DNA of 48,388 nucleotides from Methylorubrum aminovorans (lineage in GTDB: Bacteria; Pseudomonadota; Alphaproteobacteria; Rhizobiales; Beijerinckiaceae). Shown one piece after another: positions 1 through 8,714 of this stretch (the stretch's first letter is position 1; every line of letters starts with the position of its first letter). The stretch is taken from positions 1 through 48,388 of the forward strand of contig NZ_BPRC01000032.1 of NCBI RefSeq assembly GCF_022179725.1. Reading direction: 5' to 3'. The notes under the pieces are model-generated. The model was not told where the DNA came from, ran no database searches, and saw only the letters and a list, made by a program, of their open reading frames with translations. The position numbers and the translations under genes are program-made.

Positions 1-382
1 CGCTGCGCTGCTGCTGCGCAGTGACATCCAGCGAGAGCTGGATGATCTTCGTCGCCCGGCCGGCACGGTCGAGGACGGGGCAGTAGCTGACTTGCAGCCA
101 GACCTCGCTGCGGTGTTTGGTGAGGTGCCGTGAGCATGATGTCCGAGCTTCACCCTGAACAACGGCCGCCCAAAGTTTCTGCTGGTCCCCGCTTCTTGCC
201 TCGTGCGGATCTAAAACGGCTTCGAGCGAGCGGCCACGCAGCTCGTCGAGTGTATAGCCGAGTAGATCGAGATAGCGCGAGTTGGCGCCTGACACTGTGC
301 CGGTCGGCGTCAACTCCACCAAGCCCTGCGCACAGCCTACAGCGTGCAGCACGGCATGATCGCCGCGAGAGAACAGCGACAT
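1..382 (-). CDS. PAS-domain sensory protein, N-terminal part (runs off the window)
   Basis: The minus-strand frame opens at ATG 382 and stays open to the window edge, so only about 127 N-terminal residues are visible. They read as one PAS fold: an opening MSLFSRGDHAVLHAVG, then NSRYLDLLGYTLDELRGRSL (the usual PAS 'GY..EEL.G' region), WLQVSYCPVLDRAGR and an exit ending in SLDVTAQQQR. Small PAS domains of this shape are typical of the start of soluble methyl-accepting chemotaxis proteins in alphaproteobacteria. A PAS histidine kinase or GGDEF protein is equally possible, because the output domain lies outside the window. The PAS assignment is firm; the full protein type is inferred. Confidence 0.7.
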   Translation of the reverse strand, partial: MSLFSRGDHAVLHAVGCAQGLVELTPTGTVSGANSRYLDLLGYTLDELRGRSLEAVLDPHEARSGDQQKLWAAVVQGEARTSCSRHLTKHRSEVWLQVSYCPVLDRAGRATKIIQLSLDVTAQQQRS

Positions 383-526
383 GCATCCATCCTAGAAGCG
401 GCGTTTTCGATTGAACCATGCCCCTTTGAGGGACCGGAGCGCCGCTCTGCCGCCAGGCGGTCTGCTGTTGCCTAAGATGGGCAATCAGGCCCTAAAAGGT
501 AGTTAACCACTAAATTGATCTTTGAT

Positions 527-1351
527 CTAATCAAAATTTCGCACAAGTTGTACGCCCGGGACGGCTGCGCCGTGGCCGATAAAGAGAACTCCTTCGCCTT
601 CCAACACCTCCTTAACCTTAGTCATCGTGGAGCGACTGCTCGGCCGGCTTTGATCATCGGCCTCTACTCGCTTGATCGTGTTTGCTGAAAGACCGGTTTT
701 CAGGCTGAGCTTGTCGATGGACCAACCGAGCATCGCCCTGGCGGCACGAACCTGCACGCCGGTGATCACAGAAGATACTGCGGAACTACGTTCGAGCTGC
801 CGGGAATCGGGCGGCATCCGACCCTGTCCAGATGCAAGACTTCTCAGCCAGATTTCATCTGTAACAATTTGAGCCAGTCGCGCTAGCAGCCACCGATCCT
901 CATCGCTGAAGGTGCGTGGCTGTCTGTCGATAATGCACAGTGAACCGATCCTGATTTCCGGTGCGACGACGAGAGGCGCGCCAGCATAGAAACGGATGAA
1001 CGGCTCCCCGGTCACCAGAGGGTTCAAGGCGAAGTCAGCATGCGCGCGGGCGTCGGAAACCACTAACACGCTGTCGTGCAGGATTGTGTAGTTACAGAAC
1101 GCCTGCTCCCGCGGTGTGCCAGGGACGTTCAGGCCGCATTTGGCCTTGAACCATTGCCGGTCCTCATCAAGGAGCGAGATGAGTGCGATCGGGACATCGA
1201 AGAGCGACTGAGCGAGCTGGGTGATGCGGTCGAAGGCCGGAGCGGGCGGTGTGTCGAGCAGCTGGAGACGATGGAGCGCTGCAAGGCGCCGGCTCTCGTT
1301 CTGCCTCGGCGGCATCGGTGATGTGAATGCGGTCTTGATCATAACATGCAC
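527..1351 (-). CDS. GAF domain - XRE helix-turn-helix fusion regulator
   Basis: The protein has 274 residues. About residues 38-170 form a GAF domain of the subtype with DEDRQWFKAKCGL, then PLVTGEPFIRFYAGAPL and IGSLCIID. About residues 199-255 form an XRE-type DNA-binding domain (VRAARAMLGWSIDKLSLKTG, then LSANTIKRVE), ending in a GVLFI tail common in alphaproteobacterial XRE proteins. There is no membrane segment. It is therefore probably a cytoplasmic one-component regulator in which a small-molecule or redox signal sensed by GAF controls DNA binding; the ligand and targets are unknown. The start could be the first Met or the second (MIK) three residues in. The same GAF subtype opens the HWE kinase at 15664 and the GGDEF-EAL protein at 38195. 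Confidence 0.85.
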   Translation of the reverse strand: MHVMIKTAFTSPMPPRQNESRRLAALHRLQLLDTPPAPAFDRITQLAQSLFDVPIALISLLDEDRQWFKAKCGLNVPGTPREQAFCNYTILHDSVLVVSDARAHADFALNPLVTGEPFIRFYAGAPLVVAPEIRIGSLCIIDRQPRTFSDEDRWLLARLAQIVTDEIWLRSLASGQGRMPPDSRQLERSSAVSSVITGVQVRAARAMLGWSIDKLSLKTGLSANTIKRVEADDQSRPSSRSTMTKVKEVLEGEGVLFIGHGAAVPGVQLVRNFD

Positions 1352-1813
1352 AGCCGGTCCGCTTTGACGGGCGCCTCTGTGTTAAGGCCACTGCTCAAAA
1401 CGGAGAATGGGTACGATCAGGCGCGGGAACGATGTCCCTCCGCTGACAACGAGCGGGTCCTTGTAGATGGAGAAGCTTGGCTAAGTGACGCCTAGGGCCG
1501 CATGGCAGTGATGCGGAGCAGTCGACGTCACAGCAAATTGTGCGAAAAATATCCAGAGTCAGCTCGACGCGTGTCACTTATTGGCGCGAAGGCTCGTGAG
1601 TTTGCCACCGCACAAATTTTGGCACTCGATCCGCAGCCTGCAGCGGCCATGGCCCTTCGCGGCGTCATCATCGCTAATATAATACATAGATCAAGATTAA
1701 ACAGCCTTGCCTGGCTCACTGCGTCATCATGAATTGGAGAGGGGCAAGTTTTAACCAACGAAACAGACTCTCTTTTAAGACTGAGGCCATCACGATCTCC
1801 AGCGGAGGACGAG
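1352..1813. other. Intergenic region with upstream sequences of two divergent genes
   Basis: No convincing gene is seen here. Reading frames in this stretch lack family resemblance. The right half is locally AT-rich, and a TATAAT hexamer lies at 1678-1683, about 130 bases before the MHYT gene, without a clear -35 partner. A good ribosome binding site (GGAGG, 5 bases from the ATG) ends the region. Confidence 0.5.
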
Positions 1814-4174
1814 ATGCAGTCTATACTAACCTGTGTTACGCAGGCGCATGACCCTCGGCTGATGCTTGTGGCAGGTTTTATCTGCGTCGCGGGCATCTAC
1901 GCCTCCTTCGCCGTCGCCAACCAAGCAGGTCGATCAGAGGGTGCGGCACGCCGCAACTGGGCCGGCATCAGTATCGTCGCCGCCGGCTGCACCGCTTGGG
2001 CGACCCACATGATCGCGCTACTCGCGTTCGATCCAGGCATGGCGGCAGGCTTCGAGCCGATCATGACCACCTTGTCCCTGCTGGCCGGAATCGGTGGAAT
2101 CGGCCTCGGGATGGTGCTCGTCGTCGGCCGGCGGCATCGTCTCAGGCGCCTCGCAGCCGGGCTGATTCTCGGCCTCGGTATCACGGCCCTGCACTATCTC
2201 GGCCAAGCCTCCTACCGGGTGACGGGGCAGGTTGCATGGGACATGTCCCTCGTTGCCGGATCCTGCCTGATGGGTCTCGCACTGTTCGGCCTCGCGCTGG
2301 TGCTGGCAGGTGAACGCAACCACGGCCTACGCCGATTGGGCGCTCCGCTGCTGATCGCTGCCATCGTCGTCCTGCACATCGGCGGCATGTCCGCGGTAAC
2401 CTTGACCTTCGATCCCGAGGTTGCGCTTCCAGTGACGGCCGTCGCGCCCGCCACGATCGCGCCGGTCCTCGCGGCCATCTCTCTCGCGTTGGTGATCCTG
2501 GCTTTCGTCGGTCTGCGCTTGACCCTGCATGCGCGGGCGCAAGCGCGGCAGGACCAGCAGCGCCTGCGCAACCTCGCCAACATCGCTCTGGAAGGCCTTG
2601 CGGTCTGCAACGGCGAGGTCATCGCGACCGCCAACCACAGCCTCGAACGGCTGTCCGGCCTGACGCAGGCCGAGCTGACCGGGCGCCACCTGTCGGTGCT
2701 GCTGCCGGGCCTCGTGGTGGCCGATCTTCCGGAGCAGGAAGAGCGTGACACTGAACTAGCCGCCGCCGACGGCCAGTCCCTGCCTGTGCGCGTGCTGCGC
2801 AAGGACGTTCAGCTCGGCCGCAAGCGCCAGACCGTGGTCGCGATCCGCGATCAACGCGAGCGGCTCCACACCGAGGCGCGCATGCGCACACTGGCCTTCA
2901 CGGATGCACTCACGGGGCTCCCGAACCGGGCCCGGCTCGGCGACGTGCTGGCGCAACGCGCGGCCGTCCTCCGAGAGAGTGGGCGAGGCTTTGCCGTCCT
3001 CATGCTCGATCTGGACCGGTTCAAGTTCGTCAACGACGTCCTCGGCCACGCCATGGGCGACGCCCTGCTCCGCAAGGTCGCGGAACGCCTGCGGTCGGTC
3101 ATCTCCGAAGACGATGTGGTCGGGCGCCTAGGGGGCGACGAGTTCGCTGTCCTCGCGCTCAGCGTGCAGGAGCGCGGCGGGCCGCAGTGCTTGGCCGCGC
3201 GCATCGTTGAGGTGATGGACCGTCCCTTTCTGTTGGACGGGCAACTGGTCAATGTCGGCGCCAGCGTCGGCGTCGCCCTGGCGCCGCAGGACGGGTCCGA
3301 TCCGGAACAGCTCCTGCGCAATGCCGACCTCGCGCTCTACCAGGCAAAGGGGGAGGGCAAGGCACGGTTCAGGATCTTCGAGCCCGCCTTGGCCGAGCGG
3401 GTCGAGGCGCGCCGGACCCTAGAGACCGACATGCGCCGTGCGTTGAAGGCTGGCGAGTTCGAGCTGCATTATCAGCCGCTAGTCGATGCGCATTCCGGGC
3501 GAGTGACGGCAGCGGAGGCCCTGGTCCGCTGGCGCCATCCCCGCCGCGGGCTCGTCTCTCCGGCCGACTTCATCCCGCTCGCCGAGGAGACGGGCCTCAT
3601 CATGCCGCTCGGCGCCTGGGTACTGCGAACCGCCTGCACTGATGCGACACGATGGCCGAATGCGATCAAGGTCGCGGTCAACCTGTCCCCTGTCCAGTTC
3701 CGCGATGACCGGCTGCCCGAGGCTGTCGAGGACATCCTTCGAGAAACGGGTCTGCCCGCCCGTCGGCTGGAACTTGAGATCACGGAAGGCGTCATGTTCG
3801 ACGACGAGGAGCGCACGTTGATGATGTTGTCCCGCCTCAAGGCTGCCGGCGTCGGCCTTGCCATGGACGATTTCGGCACCGGCTACTCCTCGCTAAGCTA
3901 CCTGCGCCGGTTCCCCTTCGACAAGATCAAGATCGACCGCTCGTTTGTCCGCCAACTACCCGCTGACGCTGAGAGCGCTGCCATCGTTCGGGCCATCATC
4001 ACCATGGGCTCGTGCCTTGGCATGACGACCACAGTCGAAGGCGTCGAGACGGCCGAGCAGTACGCGTTCGTGGCGTCGGAACAGTGCAGTCAGGTGCAGG
4101 GCTACCACGTCAGCCGCCCGCTGCCGTCCAAGGACTTCGTTGCATTCCTAGTTGGCCAAAAAGCAGCGGCTTAG
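1814..4174 (+). CDS. MHYT-PAS-GGDEF-EAL cyclic-di-GMP signalling protein
   Basis: The protein has 786 residues. About residues 1-235 form a multi-helix MHYT-type membrane sensor with the signature-like ATHMIALLAF; a PAS-like linker follows, then a GGDEF domain (RLGGDEF, residues 438-444) and an EAL domain (EAL at 568-570). The EAL domain keeps the catalytic landmarks: VAVNLS, LEITEG, DDFGTGYSS, KIKID, EGVET and QGY. Both domains therefore look catalytically competent, for c-di-GMP synthesis and breakdown. The allosteric I-site (RxxD five residues before GGDEF) is replaced by SEDD. MHYT domains have been proposed to sense O2, CO or NO through copper. A GGAGG ribosome site sits 5 bases upstream. 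A close paralogue lies at 41866. Confidence 0.93.
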   Translation: MQSILTCVTQAHDPRLMLVAGFICVAGIYASFAVANQAGRSEGAARRNWAGISIVAAGCTAWATHMIALLAFDPGMAAGFEPIMTTLSLLAGIGGIGLGMVLVVGRRHRLRRLAAGLILGLGITALHYLGQASYRVTGQVAWDMSLVAGSCLMGLALFGLALVLAGERNHGLRRLGAPLLIAAIVVLHIGGMSAVTLTFDPEVALPVTAVAPATIAPVLAAISLALVILAFVGLRLTLHARAQARQDQQRLRNLANIALEGLAVCNGEVIATANHSLERLSGLTQAELTGRHLSVLLPGLVVADLPEQEERDTELAAADGQSLPVRVLRKDVQLGRKRQTVVAIRDQRERLHTEARMRTLAFTDALTGLPNRARLGDVLAQRAAVLRESGRGFAVLMLDLDRFKFVNDVLGHAMGDALLRKVAERLRSVISEDDVVGRLGGDEFAVLALSVQERGGPQCLAARIVEVMDRPFLLDGQLVNVGASVGVALAPQDGSDPEQLLRNADLALYQAKGEGKARFRIFEPALAERVEARRTLETDMRRALKAGEFELHYQPLVDAHSGRVTAAEALVRWRHPRRGLVSPADFIPLAEETGLIMPLGAWVLRTACTDATRWPNAIKVAVNLSPVQFRDDRLPEAVEDILRETGLPARRLELEITEGVMFDDEERTLMMLSRLKAAGVGLAMDDFGTGYSSLSYLRRFPFDKIKIDRSFVRQLPADAESAAIVRAIITMGSCLGMTTTVEGVETAEQYAFVASEQCSQVQGYHVSRPLPSKDFVAFLVGQKAAA

Positions 4175-4292
4175 GTTGGTTTGGAGTTTTGGGATGTCAC
4201 CACGAGTCGAGCCCGCATGTCCGACGGCGCCCGGCTCGCAAACAGTGCAACAGACGAAATGGTCGCGGCTGGCTGCGTCCGCTTCCTCCTCC

Positions 4293-4667
4293 TCAGGCGA
4301 CACGGTCGAGCAGCTGATAGGTGCGCAGCAGCCGCAGGGTACGCAGGATGCGCAGGAAGCCAGCCCCCTCGCCGACGATGGGCGCGAGGAACGAGGCGAT
4401 GGCGGCGAGGTCGGCCCAGGTGGTCGGGCGCATGAACTCGCGGGCCGGCCGCGGGCATATGGCGAGCCGCGACAGAAAATCCACGGTCACCGCTACCCCG
4501 ATCAGCACATCGACGCCCTCGACCAGCGGCTCGCGCGGCATGAATGAGGAGACGACGATGAACAGGAGGGTGGCGAGGTCGAAGGCGAGCAGCCCGTAGC
4601 GGAAGCGGTGGGCGCGGTCGGTGTTGCCCTCGTACAGGCCCCGAAGCCGCTCGGTCAGGTGTGTCAT
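4293..4667 (-). CDS. Voltage-sensor-only remnant of a voltage-gated cation channel
   Basis: This 124-residue frame starts MTHLTERLRGLYEGNTD and carries four hydrophobic stretches corresponding to S1-S4 of a voltage-gated potassium channel. These include FRYGLLAFDLATLLFIVVSS (S1) and an S4-like FLRILRTLRLLRTYQLL with Arg at every third position. It stops directly after S4. The S5, pore loop with selectivity filter and S6 of the usual roughly 250-residue channel are missing, and no pore homology remains in any frame down to 4175. It is either a 3'-truncated pseudogene or a voltage-sensor-only protein. In favour of expression is an EcfG-like promoter just upstream; against it, there is no clear ribosome site. 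Longer upstream extensions of the frame look non-coding. Confidence 0.6.
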   Translation of the reverse strand: MTHLTERLRGLYEGNTDRAHRFRYGLLAFDLATLLFIVVSSFMPREPLVEGVDVLIGVAVTVDFLSRLAICPRPAREFMRPTTWADLAAIASFLAPIVGEGAGFLRILRTLRLLRTYQLLDRVA

Positions 4668-4705
4668 GCGCCAGGAAACATTCGCTCGCGGGTCTCGGAG
4701 GCCGA

Positions 4706-4729
4706 AACCCGTACACTGGACACGGTTCC
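4706..4729 (-). promoter_or_regulatory. Candidate EcfG-type (general stress) promoter
   Basis: On the minus strand GGAAC (4729-4725) is followed after exactly 16 bases by GTT (4708-4706). This matches the GGAAC-N16/17-GTT pattern of alphaproteobacterial EcfG promoters. It lies about 40 bases before the ATG at 4667, a fitting distance. The motif is short, so chance occurrence is possible. Confidence 0.4.
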
Positions 4730-4890
4730 GGCGATCTGAACAGGGTGCCGGCCGTCGCACCCGCATTGTGGATCCACCGGGGCCGGGTTGTGCCTGCCGC
4801 CTGCCGATGCGATAGCCCACCCGAGGGTGCGCGGTCCGTCGGTCGGACCGGCAGGACGAGCGCTGGTCGGGCCGCCAGCGCCGGAGACCC

Positions 4891-6114
4891 GTGCCCGTGT
4901 CGTCCTCCCCCCATGCCGTTGCGCGGCCTCGCCGACGTCCGATGTCGGCCCTGCGCGACACGCTCGTCAGCGAGGCCGGCGGCGGCCTCGTCCTGATGGC
5001 GAGCGCGGTGCTCGCGCTCGTGGTGGCGAACTCTCCGCTCGCGGACACCTACTTCGCCGCGCTCAAGGCCTATCTCGGCCCGCTCTCGGTGCTCCACTGG
5101 ATCAACGACGCGCTGATGGCGGTGTTCTTCCTGCTCGTCGGGCTGGAGATCAAGCGCGAGATGCTGGACGGTCGCCTGCGCACCTGGCCCGACCGGGTGC
5201 TGCCGGGCCTGGCCGCGGCAGGGGGCATGGCCGCCCCGGCCCTCGTCTACGCCGCCGTAAACTGGTCCTCGCCCGAGACGCTGCGGGGTTGGGCGATCCC
5301 GGCCGCAACCGACATCGCCTTCGCGCTCGGCGTCCTGGCGCTGCTGGGGTCGCGCGTGCCGGTGTCGCTGAAGGTGTTCCTGACGGCGCTCGCCATCATC
5401 GACGACCTCGGCGCGGTGCTCATCATTGCAGTGTTCTACACCGCCGACCTATCTCTGCCGATGCTGGGCGGGGCCGCCCTGGTTCTCGCCGTGCTGTACG
5501 GGCTGAACAAGGCCGGCGTGGCGCGCCTCTGGCCGTACCTGCTGCTCGGCGTCGTGCTCTGGTTCCTCGTGCTCAAGTCGGGGGTGCACGCCACCGTCGC
5601 CGGAGTGCTGCTGGCGATGACGGTGCCGTTGCGGCAGAGCGTGGGCAAGCCGGACGACCCGACCTCGCCGCTGCACATCCTCGAACACGCGGTGCAGCCG
5701 TGGTCGGCCTACCTGATCCTGCCGGTGTTCGGCTTCGCCAACGCGGGCGTGTCGCTGGCCGGGTTCACCCCGCACATGCTGTTCGACCCTGTGACGCTCG
5801 GTGTGGCGCTCGGCCTGTTCGTCGGCAAGCAGCTCGGCGTATTCGGGCTCGTTCTCGCCGCGGTGCGCCTCGGGCTGGCGCAGCGTCCGGCCCACGCGAC
5901 CTGGGCGCAGGTCTACGGCGTCTCCCTGCTCTGCGGAGTCGGCTTCACGATGAGCCTGTTCATCGGCCTGCTCGCCTTCGCGGACGCGCCGGCCCTGGAG
6001 GGCGAGGTCAAGATCGGCGTGCTCGCCGGCTCGGTCGCCTGCATGGTGGCCGGCGCGCTCGTTCTCCTGGTCGCCGCCCCGAGGGAACATCGCGCGCGGA
6101 GAGACCCTGCCTGA
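4891..6114 (+). CDS. nhaA: Na+/H+ antiporter NhaA
   Basis: This inner-membrane antiporter exchanges Na+ (or Li+) for H+ and supports pH and salt tolerance. The sequence matches NhaA throughout: LHWINDALMAVFFLLVGLEI near the N-terminus, PAATDIAFALGVLALLGSRV, and the essential aspartate pair in AIIDDLGA (Asp171/Asp172 in this numbering, equivalent to Asp163/164 of the E. coli protein). GVGFTMSLFIGLLAF lies near the C-terminus. About twelve membrane helices are expected. The GTG at 4891 has a GGAG ribosome site 5 bases upstream and gives 407 residues. ATG 4942 gives 390 residues, closer to the usual length, but lacks a visible ribosome site. The DUF2254 gene follows after 162 bases. Confidence 0.95.
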   Translation: MPVSSSPHAVARPRRRPMSALRDTLVSEAGGGLVLMASAVLALVVANSPLADTYFAALKAYLGPLSVLHWINDALMAVFFLLVGLEIKREMLDGRLRTWPDRVLPGLAAAGGMAAPALVYAAVNWSSPETLRGWAIPAATDIAFALGVLALLGSRVPVSLKVFLTALAIIDDLGAVLIIAVFYTADLSLPMLGGAALVLAVLYGLNKAGVARLWPYLLLGVVLWFLVLKSGVHATVAGVLLAMTVPLRQSVGKPDDPTSPLHILEHAVQPWSAYLILPVFGFANAGVSLAGFTPHMLFDPVTLGVALGLFVGKQLGVFGLVLAAVRLGLAQRPAHATWAQVYGVSLLCGVGFTMSLFIGLLAFADAPALEGEVKIGVLAGSVACMVAGALVLLVAAPREHRARRDPA

Positions 6115-6276
6115 ACGGGACGGGCGACGTCCCCACGCATTGAACCCGTGCCTTGCGGACGCCGCCGGCATCCACGCCGGGCAAACCCTGCGCCGAGGAT
6201 CGCCTCCAACTGGCGAGGAGGGGAGGGTCACGACCAAGGGCCAGATGCCGGTGGCTGGGAATGGGGAGGACCGCGG

Positions 6277-7581
6277 GTGAGGGCGAGGGTAAGGGCCTGG
6301 ATCGAGTTCCTGGGCGACCAGTTCTGGCTGCGGCCGGCGCTCGTCGTGCTCGCCTGCATCGGCCTGGCGCAGGCGGCCGTCTGGCTGGAGGCGGCACACA
6401 TCGCCGGCTACGATCCGTCCTCCCCGGATGCGAACTGGGGCTGGGCCGGGGGCGCCGAGGGGGCAAGGGCGCTGCTGAGCGCGGTGGCCTCCTCCACCAT
6501 CGGGGTGGCGGGCACCACCTTCTCCATCACCATCGCCGCACTGACGCTCGCCTCGAACCAGATGGGACCGCGGCTCCTGCGCAACTTCGTGCGCGACGCC
6601 CGCAACCAACTCGTGCTCGGCGTCTTCCTCGGCACCTTCGCCTACGCGCTGATGGTGCTGCGCACGGTGCGCACCGTCGCGGAGGAGACCTTCGTCCCGC
6701 ATCTCGCGATATCGGGCGCCGTGCTGCTGGCGCTGGTCTGCCTCGGGACGCTGGTCTGGTTCGTCCACCACGTCGCCACAAGCATCAACGTCGAGACGGT
6801 GGTCGACGCCGTCCACCGCGACCTCTGTGCGGCGGTAGAGGCACGGACCCGCGACGCGGCCGACGTCCAGCCGCCGGCGGAGCCGCCACGCGGCGCCCCG
6901 GTCGCGCCAGCGGACGGCGGCTACCTGCAGGCGGTCGACACGGAGGGCCTCGCCGACTGGGCGCACGAGCGGCGCGTCGTCCTCGCCCTGAGGGTCCGGC
7001 CGGGCGATTTCGTGCCGAGGGGATTCCCGGTCGCCTTCCTCTCCGCGGGCGTCGAGGACGCCGCCGACGCCGTCGCCCGGTCGCTCACCTTCGGACGCCG
7101 CCCCGCGGCGCTGCAGGATCTGGAATACTCGGTGCGGCAGCTCGTCGAGATCGCGGTGCGGGCGCTCTCGCCCGGCATCAACGACCCGATGACGGCGGGC
7201 AGCGTGCTGGACCACCTGGGCGACGCCCTGTGCCGGATCGCGCCGCGCCACCTGCCCACGGGCGCCGTCGCGCGCGAGGGTCGCATCGTGCTCGTCCATC
7301 CGGTGACGGACTACGACGGGCTGTGCGACGCGATGTTCCACATGATCCGCCAGAACGCCGCCGGATCGGTCCACGTGCTCGCGCGGATGCTCGACGTCCT
7401 CACCCGCGTCGCGGAAGTCGAGCGTCTGACCTCGCGCCTGTCCGCGCTCGGGCGCCATGCCGACCTCGTCCTGGCGGCCGCGCGGCGGGACGTCGTCGAC
7501 CCGAGCGACCTCGCCGACCTGGAGGAACGGCACGCCCGCCTCGTCCAGGTGCGGACTGGAGCGGGGCAACCTGCGGGGTGA
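6277..7581 (+). CDS. DUF2254 family membrane protein
   Basis: The protein has 434 residues from GTG 6277, chosen because GGAGGA lies 6-7 bases upstream; the frame is open further upstream but looks non-coding. The N-terminal 190 residues hold about four membrane helices, including the family-typical VASSTIGVAGTTFSITIAAL followed by SNQMGPRLLRNF. A long soluble region follows with SPGINDPMTAGSVLDHLGDA, characteristic of DUF2254. The function of the family is unknown. Its position between NhaA and a two-component system suggests a role in ion or envelope homeostasis, but that is inference. Confidence 0.88.
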   Translation: MRARVRAWIEFLGDQFWLRPALVVLACIGLAQAAVWLEAAHIAGYDPSSPDANWGWAGGAEGARALLSAVASSTIGVAGTTFSITIAALTLASNQMGPRLLRNFVRDARNQLVLGVFLGTFAYALMVLRTVRTVAEETFVPHLAISGAVLLALVCLGTLVWFVHHVATSINVETVVDAVHRDLCAAVEARTRDAADVQPPAEPPRGAPVAPADGGYLQAVDTEGLADWAHERRVVLALRVRPGDFVPRGFPVAFLSAGVEDAADAVARSLTFGRRPAALQDLEYSVRQLVEIAVRALSPGINDPMTAGSVLDHLGDALCRIAPRHLPTGAVAREGRIVLVHPVTDYDGLCDAMFHMIRQNAAGSVHVLARMLDVLTRVAEVERLTSRLSALGRHADLVLAAARRDVVDPSDLADLEERHARLVQVRTGAGQPAG

Positions 7582-7694
7582 ACCGGCGCCGCGCGCTCTG
7601 TCGAGAGGGAGGGTGGCGCTTGCTGGGTCGACCCGGCGGGATCAAGCACGGGGACCCACCAGTCGAGCGGAGGCAAAAGCCCGACGAGGACCGG

Positions 7695-7961
7695 ATGACC
7701 GACAAGCCGAGATATGTTTGGCCCATGGTGGGTTCGCTCGTCGTCGTACCCTTGCTGGGCTTCGCAGGAGGCCTCGCGCCGCAACCGACCTTCGCGCGGG
7801 ATGGAGACCCGTTGGATCGCGCTCGGGCTCTATCAAGGGGTCGCACCCTTCCCAAGGCAAAGCCAGGCGCAGTCGGAACGCCGCCGATCATCACGAGGAA
7901 GGGCTCGTCCGTCCCCAGTACGCCCGCCCCATCGAAAGCGCGCAGAGACCCGAGCCGCTGA
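7695..7961 (+). CDS. Small membrane-anchored or exported protein, unknown
   Basis: This 88-residue frame begins MTDKPRYVWPMVGSLVVVP. It has one hydrophobic segment after a charged N-terminus, ending FAGGLAPQPTFARDGD, then a basic, proline-rich tail. A GAGGA ribosome site lies 5-6 bases before the ATG. No family was recognised. Overlapping frames are open in this GC-rich stretch, so the call rests mainly on the ribosome site and signal-like N-terminus. Confidence 0.4.
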   Translation: MTDKPRYVWPMVGSLVVVPLLGFAGGLAPQPTFARDGDPLDRARALSRGRTLPKAKPGAVGTPPIITRKGSSVPSTPAPSKARRDPSR

Positions 7962-8029
7962 TCGGCGGGGAACGGTCGGCGGCAGGTCCGTTCGGTTCGA
8001 GGCGGGCGGCGGGGTGAGGGGTGACGGCG

Positions 8030-8695
8030 CTACCGCAAGGCTAGGGCATCGAACCACCCGTGCGCGGCGCCGTAGCGGATGATCTCGGCGCGGGTCCTCA
8101 GCCCGAGCTTTTCGGCGGCCCGCGCCTTGTAGGTCTCGACCGACTTCACGCTGACGTCGATGCGCCGGGCGATCTCCTTGTTGCTGAACCCCTGTGCGAT
8201 CAGCCGCAGGGTCTCGGCCTCGCGCGGGCTCAGCGGCTCGCGCCCCTCCGCCGTGCCCGGGCGCCCGTCCGTACCGGATGTTTCAGCCAGGGCGTGGCCG
8301 GCGATGGACGGGTCGAGGTAGACGCCGCCGGAGGCCACGGCCCGGACCGCACGGAGCAGGTCGTCCGCCGCCGAGCGCTTGAGGAGGTAGCCGCGCGCGC
8401 CGGCCCTCATCAGCGGCTGCACGTAGGCCGCGTCCTCGTGGACGGTCAGCACCAGCACCCGGGTGCCGGGGCATTCGCCCGTCACCCGCTCCGTCAGTTC
8501 GAGGCCGTTCAGGCCGGGCATCGAGACGTCGACCACGGCGACGTCGGGCGCGACGGCGCGGATCATCGGCAGCGCCTCGCCGCCATCGGTGGCCTCGCCG
8601 ACGAGTTCGACCTCGGGGTCGGCGTTCAGCAGCGTCCGGATGCCCGCGAGGACGACCGGATGGTCGTCGGCCAGGACGACGCGGATACGGTCCAT
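8030..8695 (-). CDS. NarL/FixJ-type response regulator (REC-LuxR HTH)
   Basis: The protein has 221 residues. The receiver domain (about 1-120) has the acidic pair Asp10/Asp11 (VVLADDHPVV), the phospho-acceptor Asp56 (VVDVSMPG), and Lys106 (GYLLKR). The C-terminal LuxR helix-turn-helix (about 155-212) contains PLSPREAETLRLIAQGFSNK and VSVKSVETYKARAAEKLGL. It lies 19 bases downstream of the histidine kinase at 8715-10787 on the same strand, so the two almost certainly form a cognate pair in one operon. Targets are unknown, but the neighbouring stress-type genes are plausible candidates. Confidence 0.95.
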   Translation of the reverse strand: MDRIRVVLADDHPVVLAGIRTLLNADPEVELVGEATDGGEALPMIRAVAPDVAVVDVSMPGLNGLELTERVTGECPGTRVLVLTVHEDAAYVQPLMRAGARGYLLKRSAADDLLRAVRAVASGGVYLDPSIAGHALAETSGTDGRPGTAEGREPLSPREAETLRLIAQGFSNKEIARRIDVSVKSVETYKARAAEKLGLRTRAEIIRYGAAHGWFDALALR

Positions 8696-8714
8696 GCTTG
8701 GTCCCTCTCGTGGG

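Noticed and set aside
5449..7569. Minus-strand frame of 706 codons opposite NhaA and DUF2254
   Set aside because: It is Arg/Asp/Glu/Gly-rich without any domain and is the antisense shadow of two well-supported genes in a high-GC region.
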